Source: Bacillota bacterium
GTDB taxonomy: Bacteria > Bacillota > Clostridia > Christensenellales > Aristaeellaceae
Length of the DNA: 10,393 nucleotides
Direction: 5' to 3'
Assembly (NCBI GenBank): GCA_019137115.1
Contig: JAGVSV010000261.1
Span: forward strand, 1 to 10,393
The notes under the pieces were generated by a model. That model ran no database searches, had not been told where the DNA came from, and was given only the letters and a program-made list of their open reading frames with translations. Positions 5,875 to 10,393 of this stretch are shown here, one piece after another. Made by a program: the position numbers and the translations under genes. The stretch's first letter is position 1. Every line of letters begins with the position of its first letter.

Positions 5875-8800
5875 CTACCCCTTCCTGAGCGCCTGGCGCG
5901 CCCTGGGCCCGGCCACCAGCGGGCACTCGGCCTGCAGGTCCACCGGCATCAGCACAAAGTCAAAGTCCACCGGCTCCTTTAAGTACAGCTTGTGCTCCTC
6001 CAGCGGTTCCGGCCCACAGGAATTGCTGCCCAGCGGGCCCATGCGCCCGTCGATCAATACCTGGGTCAGGTCATCCTCCTCCAGCTCATAGGTGTGGGTG
6101 GCTTTGGTCAGCGCTTCAGGGGTGTAATGGTGCGCGCTGAAGGCAAAGTCATTGCCCGCGATCACCAGCCCCTGGCCCTCCAGGTTGGTCAGCACCATGT
6201 AGCGCGTGTCCTCATGCGAGCCGTTCTCCTGCGGGTAGACGTACGGCTCGTGCGTGTCGGCAACCGCCATCTCATACAGGCCCACCAGCGCGCCGGTTTT
6301 CTTGTCCGGGTAGCTTTCATGCGGGCCGCGCCCGTGCCAGCGCAGGCGATCAAACGAGCAGGGCATCTGGAACTTGAGCCCCAGCCGCGGCAGGTACGTG
6401 GGCAGCTCCATCAGCGGGACATATCTGGCGTTGAGCAGCACCCGGCCGTCGGACCGGATGGTCCAGGTCTGCGTCAGGCGCACCACCGGGCGGTACACCG
6501 GCGGCGCGTACACGCTTTCCGCCGTGACCACCACGGCGTCCTTGACCGCCCTGGCTTCCAGGCGCTGCAGGCGTCCGGTCAGGCGGTTCAAGCCCATCAA
6601 TTCCCATTTGTCCGAAATGTGCGCGCCAAAGCCGCGGTCATTGTCCGTCGGCGCGCGCCAGAGGTTGATTTCCACCGGCGAGGAGATCACCGACGTATCC
6701 GCCATCGTCAGGCTTTCAAGCCCTTTGGCTGCCTTGGTGAACACATAGCGCGCCTTGCCGCAGGTGACGACCGCGCCGTCGGGCATCTGTTCCAGCCGCA
6801 GGGCATGCGTGATGTTGGGCAGAACGGCCTGCGCTTTCCCCAGCTTCAGGGGCAGCTGCTCCTCGCAGACGGCAAAGCCCTGCGGCGCCCAGTTGGCGTG
6901 GTTTTTGAGCGCGAACTTCAGGTTCAGCACGCTGTCCTCGGGGTAATCGCCCAACGGCAGGGTGATGGTTGCCTTTTTGCCGGGCTTGCAGGAAACGGCC
7001 TTTTCACCGCTTGCCAGCGCTTTGCCCGCGTGGCTGACATCCCAGGTGAAGGTGAGCGTATTCAAATCTGTGAAGCCGTAGGTGTTGGTCAGCGTCACGC
7101 GGCCGGCCTTTTCATCGGCCATTTCCGCGCGCACCGGGCGCAGCACGTGGCGGTACTCGATCATGCCGGTGTGCGGGCTGCGATCGGGGTACAGCAGCGC
7201 GTCCACGCAGAAATTGCCGTCGTGCGGGTACTCGCCAAAGTCGCCGCCATAGGCGTAGAAGCGGTCGCCGTCCTTGGTGTAGGCGGTGATGCCGTGGTCG
7301 ACCAGCTCCCACACGCAGCCGCCCATCAGGCGCGGATACTTGTAGATCGCCTGCCAGTAATCCTCCAGGTTGCCCGGGCCCTGCCCCATGGCGTGGGCGT
7401 ACTCGCACAGGAAGAAGGGTTTGCCGCCCTTCTCCTTGCCATACTTGATCACATTGGGCACCGAGGTATACATCTGCGAGATCATATCCGCGGTTTCAGC
7501 CTTCTGGTCGCGCTCATAATGGATGGGGCGGGTGGCATCCAGCTTGCGGATGGCGTCCGCCATGGCGACAAAGTTTACGCCGTAGCCCGCTTCATTGCCC
7601 AGCGACCAGGAGATGATCGAGGCATGGTTGCGGTCGCGTTCCACCATGCGCACGCCGCGGTCGACAAACTGTTTTTCCCAGACAGGATCGGTGGCGATCA
7701 GGTCATACGTGCCCACATGCACAACGCCGTGGCACTCCAGATCGGCCTCGTCCATCACATACAGACCATATTCATCGCACAGGTCGAGAAATCGGGGGTC
7801 GGGCGGGTAATGGCTGGTGCGCACGGTGTTCAGATTGTGGCGCTTCATCACCAGCACGTCCTCGATCATGCTGTCCATCGGTGTATAGGAGCCCAGCAGC
7901 GTGTGCGTGTCGTGCCGGTTTGCGCCTTTCAACTTGACCGCCACGCCGTTGACCAGAAAGATGCCGTCCTTGATCTCCACCTTGCGGAAGCCAATGCGCT
8001 GGCATTCCACCTGGCCGTCCATGGAGACCAACAGCGAATACAGGTGCGGGGTTTCCGCCGTCCAGGCCTTCACATTGGGGATGGTGGCTTCAAAGCGTGC
8101 GCTGCCACCCCTGGCGTTGGCATGCCCCTGCGCGACGATTTCCTCCCCATCCAGCACCTTGAAGGTTACGCGCGCGGAGCCGCTGACCAGCGCGGTCACC
8201 GACAGTGTTCCAGTGGTGTACGCGTCGTCCAACGAGGCGTCCGCCTGCACATCGGCGATGTGCGCTTTGCCGAAGCTTAAGAGCATCACGTCCCGGAAAA
8301 TGCCGTTCAGCCGCCACTTGTCCTGGTCCTCCAGATACGTGCCGTCCGACCACTGGAACACCAGCACGTGCAGCTGGTTGTTTTTGGCGGTGACCAGATC
8401 AGTGACGTCAAACTCCGCCGGCATGTGCGGCACCTTGGAAAAGCCCGCCAGCTGGCCGTTTACATAGACATAGAAGCAGGAATCCACCCCGGCAAAATGC
8501 AGCCGGGTGCTGCGGCCGGAGAACGATTCGGGCAGGTCAAAGCGCGTGCGGTACACGCCCACGGGGGTGTCATCGGGAACAAACGGCGGATCGTACGGGA
8601 TCGGATACCGGACGTTGGTGTACTGCGGCACGCCATACCCCTGCATCTGCCAGCAGCCGGGCACCGTGATCTGCTCGGATGGATCCATCGCCCCCACGTC
8701 CTCCGGGATTTCGCGCGGGCTGTCGAGCAGCTCAAAGTCCCATGTGCCGTTGAGCAAACGGAAATAGGGGGAAGCCGCGCGGCTGAACGTGAGCGCGCGC

Positions 8801-8895
8801 GCTTCGTCCGGGTACGGCACCAGCGTCGTACGTCCGGGCAAACGGTTGATATGAAGGCTGTTCAAATCCTGGTATTCGGGAAAACGCACGGGCAT
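5875..8895 (-). CDS. lacZ: Beta-galactosidase, GH2 LacZ type
   Basis: A 1006-residue intracellular glycoside hydrolase family 2 enzyme that cleaves terminal beta-galactosides such as lactose, close in length to E. coli LacZ (1024). Domain order is normal: sugar-binding jelly roll (about 1-210, with YDPPFVP and DQDKWRLNGIFRDV), Ig-like domain (211-310), TIM barrel (311-600), second Ig-like domain, and Bgal_small_N (about 730-1000, with WHGRGPHESYPDKK and YPQENGSHEDTR). In the barrel, E435 in SLGNEAG is the expected acid/base and E498 in FLCEYAHAMG the nucleophile; MDEADLECHG (381-390) fits the metal-site region. The E. coli Trp999 position is Cys960 (SNSCGP). There is no signal peptide. The start at 8895 is chosen because AGGAGG and a promoter lie just upstream; an ATG at 8907 in the same frame would add only MRRA. 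The longer open frame up to 9309 is antisense to the metallopeptidase gene. The phosphodiesterase gene follows after one base. Confidence 0.96.
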   Translation of the reverse strand: MPVRFPEYQDLNSLHINRLPGRTTLVPYPDEARALTFSRAASPYFRLLNGTWDFELLDSPREIPEDVGAMDPSEQITVPGCWQMQGYGVPQYTNVRYPIPYDPPFVPDDTPVGVYRTRFDLPESFSGRSTRLHFAGVDSCFYVYVNGQLAGFSKVPHMPAEFDVTDLVTAKNNQLHVLVFQWSDGTYLEDQDKWRLNGIFRDVMLLSFGKAHIADVQADASLDDAYTTGTLSVTALVSGSARVTFKVLDGEEIVAQGHANARGGSARFEATIPNVKAWTAETPHLYSLLVSMDGQVECQRIGFRKVEIKDGIFLVNGVAVKLKGANRHDTHTLLGSYTPMDSMIEDVLVMKRHNLNTVRTSHYPPDPRFLDLCDEYGLYVMDEADLECHGVVHVGTYDLIATDPVWEKQFVDRGVRMVERDRNHASIISWSLGNEAGYGVNFVAMADAIRKLDATRPIHYERDQKAETADMISQMYTSVPNVIKYGKEKGGKPFFLCEYAHAMGQGPGNLEDYWQAIYKYPRLMGGCVWELVDHGITAYTKDGDRFYAYGGDFGEYPHDGNFCVDALLYPDRSPHTGMIEYRHVLRPVRAEMADEKAGRVTLTNTYGFTDLNTLTFTWDVSHAGKALASGEKAVSCKPGKKATITLPLGDYPEDSVLNLKFALKNHANWAPQGFAVCEEQLPLKLGKAQAVLPNITHALRLEQMPDGAVVTCGKARYVFTKAAKGLESLTMADTSVISSPVEINLWRAPTDNDRGFGAHISDKWELMGLNRLTGRLQRLEARAVKDAVVVTAESVYAPPVYRPVVRLTQTWTIRSDGRVLLNARYVPLMELPTYLPRLGLKFQMPCSFDRLRWHGRGPHESYPDKKTGALVGLYEMAVADTHEPYVYPQENGSHEDTRYMVLTNLEGQGLVIAGNDFAFSAHHYTPEALTKATHTYELEEDDLTQVLIDGRMGPLGSNSCGPEPLEEHKLYLKEPVDFDFVLMPVDLQAECPLVAGPRARQALRKG

Positions 8896-8898
8896 CGC

Positions 8899-8904
8899 CC
8901 TCCT
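8899..8904 (-). promoter_or_regulatory. Ribosome binding site of lacZ (short spacing)
   Basis: A perfect AGGAGG lies only 3 nt before the ATG at 8895, closer than usual. The competing ATG at 8907 has only a weak AGG upstream and would leave a leader of a few bases from the predicted transcription start near 8913. This favours 8895, but the choice is not certain. Confidence 0.55.
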
Positions 8905-8919
8905 CATTTTGATGCCTGC

Positions 8920-8948
8920 ATCATAGCATTCCGGGCAGGCAAGTTCAA
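8920..8948 (-). promoter_or_regulatory. Sigma-A-type promoter of lacZ-GDPD
   Basis: On the minus strand, TTGAAC (8948-8943, four of six consensus bases including TTGA) is separated by 17 nt from TATGAT (8925-8920, five of six). The predicted start of transcription is near 8913. A 12-bp perfect palindrome abuts the -35 box on its upstream side (see separate entry). Confidence 0.7.
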
Positions 8949-8959
8949 GGCGGCCGCCT
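8948..8959. repeat. 12-bp perfect palindrome upstream of the lacZ -35 box
   Basis: AGGCGGCCGCCT is identical to its reverse complement. It touches the first base of the lacZ -35 hexamer and lies about 40 bases upstream of the divergent metallopeptidase gene. The position suits an activator or repressor site, or a short hairpin. A chance GC palindrome in GC-rich DNA is the main alternative. Confidence 0.4.
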
Positions 8960-9000
8960 GTTCGTGCAGGAAAAGGCGCGGCCATACGGAATAGAACGGT

Positions 9001-9387
9001 ATGCGGAACGATGACACACAACCCTGGGTGAGCGTGGATGCCTTCACCCGGATGCTGGAGGAGCAAAGCGCGCTGCTGCCCATAGAAATCTTTGATGGGC
9101 TGAACCTGGGCATCGGCGTGGTGGAGCACGCCAAGCGCAGCGACGATGCGCCGGGGGTGTACATCCTGGGCGAGTACCGCGCGCATGGCGTGATGGGGCG
9201 CGGCATCGTGCTGTACTACGGCTCCTTTGCCCGGGTGTACGGCTTGACCAACGCAGGACAGCTGCGCCGGGAGATTGACCGGGTATTGAAGCATGAGCTG
9301 ACCCACCACCTGGAATCCCGGGCGGGTGAAAACGACCTGGAGATCGAGGATGCGCGCCAGCGGAACCGACTGCGGGGTGAAGGATGA
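9001..9387 (+). CDS. Zincin-like metallopeptidase family protein (PF06262 type)
   Basis: A 128-residue protein of the short 'metallopeptidase family' (Zincin_1/DUF1025 type), a predicted cytoplasmic zinc protease fold with no defined substrate. The zinc motif is H98-E-L-T-H102, within KHELTHHLESRAGENDLEIEDARQ (97-120); the acidic residues after it (E110, D112, E115-D117) may supply a third ligand. The preceding strand block GVYILGEYRAHG..GRGIVLYYGSFARVYG (52-81) is typical of the family, and the length matches. The start at 9001 is firm: an in-frame TAG lies 9 nt upstream and the next in-frame ATG is too far in. The ribosome binding sequence (GGAATAG) is weak, and no clear promoter is visible in the 105-nt gap shared with lacZ. 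The TGA stop overlaps the ATG of the ATPase gene (ATGA), indicating coupled synthesis of the two. Confidence 0.9.
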   Translation: MRNDDTQPWVSVDAFTRMLEEQSALLPIEIFDGLNLGIGVVEHAKRSDDAPGVYILGEYRAHGVMGRGIVLYYGSFARVYGLTNAGQLRREIDRVLKHELTHHLESRAGENDLEIEDARQRNRLRGEG

Positions 9388-10223
9388 TTTTCCTGCGCGA
9401 CATGTCGCTGCGCCCGCCGGTCAACCCGACGCGGTACCCCTTCTCGGCGCAGGTGATGGAACACTTTGCCGGGCTTACGTTTACAAAGCCGGTGACGGTG
9501 CTGTCGGGCGAGAATGGGAGCGGCAAAACGACGCTGATGGAGCTGGCCGCCGCGGGCGCCAACGCCTATACCATTGGCGCCAGCGGCAACCGGCGCGAAA
9601 AAAACCGGCTGTTCAAGGACGCTGCCCGCAAGATGCGCTACACGTTCAACAAGCGCCCCAGCCGCAGCTTTTATTTTACCGCCGAGGATTTTGTGCGCTA
9701 CCTGGACGAGCGCCACGAAATGCGCAAGGAAGCCGAGGACGCGCTTAGGGAGATCAGCGACATCTACCAGGATCGCGGCGACTATGCCAGAGGGCAGGCC
9801 AGCCTGCCGCACCAGTCCACGCTGAACGACATGGACGGCCAGTACAACCTAGACCTGCTGGAGTCCTCGCACGGCGAGGGATTCCTGAGTTTCTTCGGCG
9901 CGCGCCTGGCGCCCAACGGGCTGTATCTGCTGGACGAGCCGGAGGGCGCGCTGTCCTACGCCAACCAGCTGGGGCTGCTGGCGCTGATCGACCGGGCCAT
10001 CCACATGGACTGCCAGGTGATCATGGCCACCCACTCCCCCGTGCTGTGCGCGTTTCCGGACGCGCAACTGCTCTCAGTGGAGGATGGCGAACTGACTGAA
10101 ACACCGTATGAAAACCTGGAGAGCATCCGGTTCTTGAAATACTTTTTGGGCAACCGCAACGGCGTGATGCGCAGGGCGGGCATTGCAATGCCCGATGAGC
10201 CGTTCGATCTGGGCGACGACTGA
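9384..10223 (+). CDS. Small ABC-like AAA ATPase (COG3910 type)
   Basis: A 279-residue soluble predicted ATPase of the ABC/SMC-like superfamily without a membrane domain. The Walker A motif is GENGSGKTT (42-50). A family-typical SFYFTAEDFVRYLDE stretch follows (95-109). The signature-like element is SHGEGF (162-167), Walker B is LYLLDEPEGAL (180-190) with D184 and E185, and the switch histidine is H217 in ATHSP. The tail TPYENLESIRFLKYFLGN (240-257) matches the conserved end of this group. There is no long coiled coil and no OLD-type TOPRIM domain, so it is neither an SMC nor an OLD nuclease. The family's function is not defined. The ATGA overlap with the metallopeptidase gene suggests joint action, perhaps ATP-dependent control of proteolysis, but that is speculation. 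The stop lies 3 nt from the end of the convergent gene, with no terminator between. Confidence 0.9.
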   Translation: MIFLRDMSLRPPVNPTRYPFSAQVMEHFAGLTFTKPVTVLSGENGSGKTTLMELAAAGANAYTIGASGNRREKNRLFKDAARKMRYTFNKRPSRSFYFTAEDFVRYLDERHEMRKEAEDALREISDIYQDRGDYARGQASLPHQSTLNDMDGQYNLDLLESSHGEGFLSFFGARLAPNGLYLLDEPEGALSYANQLGLLALIDRAIHMDCQVIMATHSPVLCAFPDAQLLSVEDGELTETPYENLESIRFLKYFLGNRNGVMRRAGIAMPDEPFDLGDD

Positions 10224-10226
10224 GCG

Positions 10227-10393
10227 CTATTCCTGGTTCTGGGACAGATCGCTTTCCAGCCGTTTCTTGTGCGCAGCCTGAATGGCCGCTTTGACGCCCT
10301 TGCGACCGCGCATGCCGCGGGCGCTGTCGATCAGCACCGCGGCAAAGCCCGCGATAATGGACGCGTAGTAGGTGACGAAACGCCAGACCAGCA
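10227..10393 (-). CDS. C-terminal 54 residues of a probable flippase/LPG-synthase-type membrane protein
   Basis: Only the end of this gene is in the window; it is read from the right edge to a TAG at 10229-10227. The visible part begins LVWRFVTYYASIIAGFAAVLID, a final transmembrane helix, followed by a basic cytoplasmic tail (SARGMRGRKGVKAAIQAAHKKR) and a polar end (SDLSQNQE). A W-R-x-x-T-Y-Y element entering the last helix is typical of the lysylphosphatidylglycerol synthase transmembrane/UPF0104 family (AglD-like flippases), so that is the best guess. The assignment rests on one short motif and could be wrong. The gene converges on the ATPase gene with a 3-nt gap. Confidence 0.5.
   Translation of the reverse strand, partial: LVWRFVTYYASIIAGFAAVLIDSARGMRGRKGVKAAIQAAHKKRLESDLSQNQE

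Noticed and set aside
5992..8280. Long plus-strand open frame (762 codons) opposite lacZ
   Set aside because: It is fully antisense to a clear GH2 enzyme, rich in His/Arg/Gln/Val as expected for a mirrored GC-rich frame, and shows no domain.
8896..9309. N-terminal extension of LacZ by 138 residues
   Set aside because: It is antisense to the metallopeptidase gene and lies upstream of the predicted promoter; the family begins near residue 1 of the shorter protein.
9001..10223. Reading the peptidase/ATPase pair as an anti-phage defence system
   Set aside because: The ATPase lacks a nuclease or TOPRIM partner, and there are no phage, integrase or other defence genes in the window; both families are common in ordinary chromosomes.

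Overview
The window is a gene-dense, GC-rich stretch of bacterial chromosome. Protein families, strong Shine-Dalgarno sequences and sigma-A-like promoters with 17-nt spacers suggest a high-GC gut-type Firmicute of class Clostridia (Christensenellales/Oscillospirales-like). This assignment is inference: there is no rRNA or other taxonomic marker here. No tRNA, rRNA, CRISPR array, insertion sequence, attachment site or phage gene was seen. Nearly every base is coding; no gene-free stretch exceeds 300 bases. The two largest gaps are the divergent promoter regions at 3055-3203 and 8896-9000.

Layout. (1) 3111-1, minus strand: a promoter followed by four tightly packed genes: a CNNM/CorC-like membrane protein with CBS domains, a short thioredoxin-reductase-like flavoprotein, a secreted DUF3298-like protein, and the start of L-threonine 3-dehydrogenase (tdh), cut by the window edge. 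(2) 3204-5124, plus strand: a compact three-gene unit of a DUF5685 protein, a J-domain protein with a cysteine-rich tail (ATGA overlap with the first), and a small two-helix membrane protein with a C-terminal zinc ribbon. (3) 8948-5010, minus strand: a promoter, a full-length GH2 beta-galactosidase (LacZ type), and one base later a glycerophosphodiester phosphodiesterase whose 3' end runs antisense into the zinc-ribbon gene. (4) 9001-10223, plus strand: an HExxH metallopeptidase overlapping by ATGA with a small ABC-like ATPase. (5) 10393-10227, minus strand: the tail of a probable multi-span flippase/lysylphosphatidylglycerol-synthase-type membrane protein.

Most genes look like ordinary clostridial housekeeping or carbohydrate genes. 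The best candidate for an undescribed system is the DUF5685 / J-protein / zinc-ribbon membrane unit. The DUF5685 protein carries two aspartate-rich segments placed like those of all-alpha (squalene/phytoene-synthase type) isoprenoid synthases, plus a Cys/His cluster. The J-protein has a TPR-like domain and five cysteines near its end. A redox or metal theme (zinc ribbon, cysteine clusters, and a neighbouring thioredoxin reductase-like protein lacking the usual NADPH motifs) can be seen but is not proven. The CNNM-like protein has also lost the usual Mg2+-site sequence signatures in its membrane domain.
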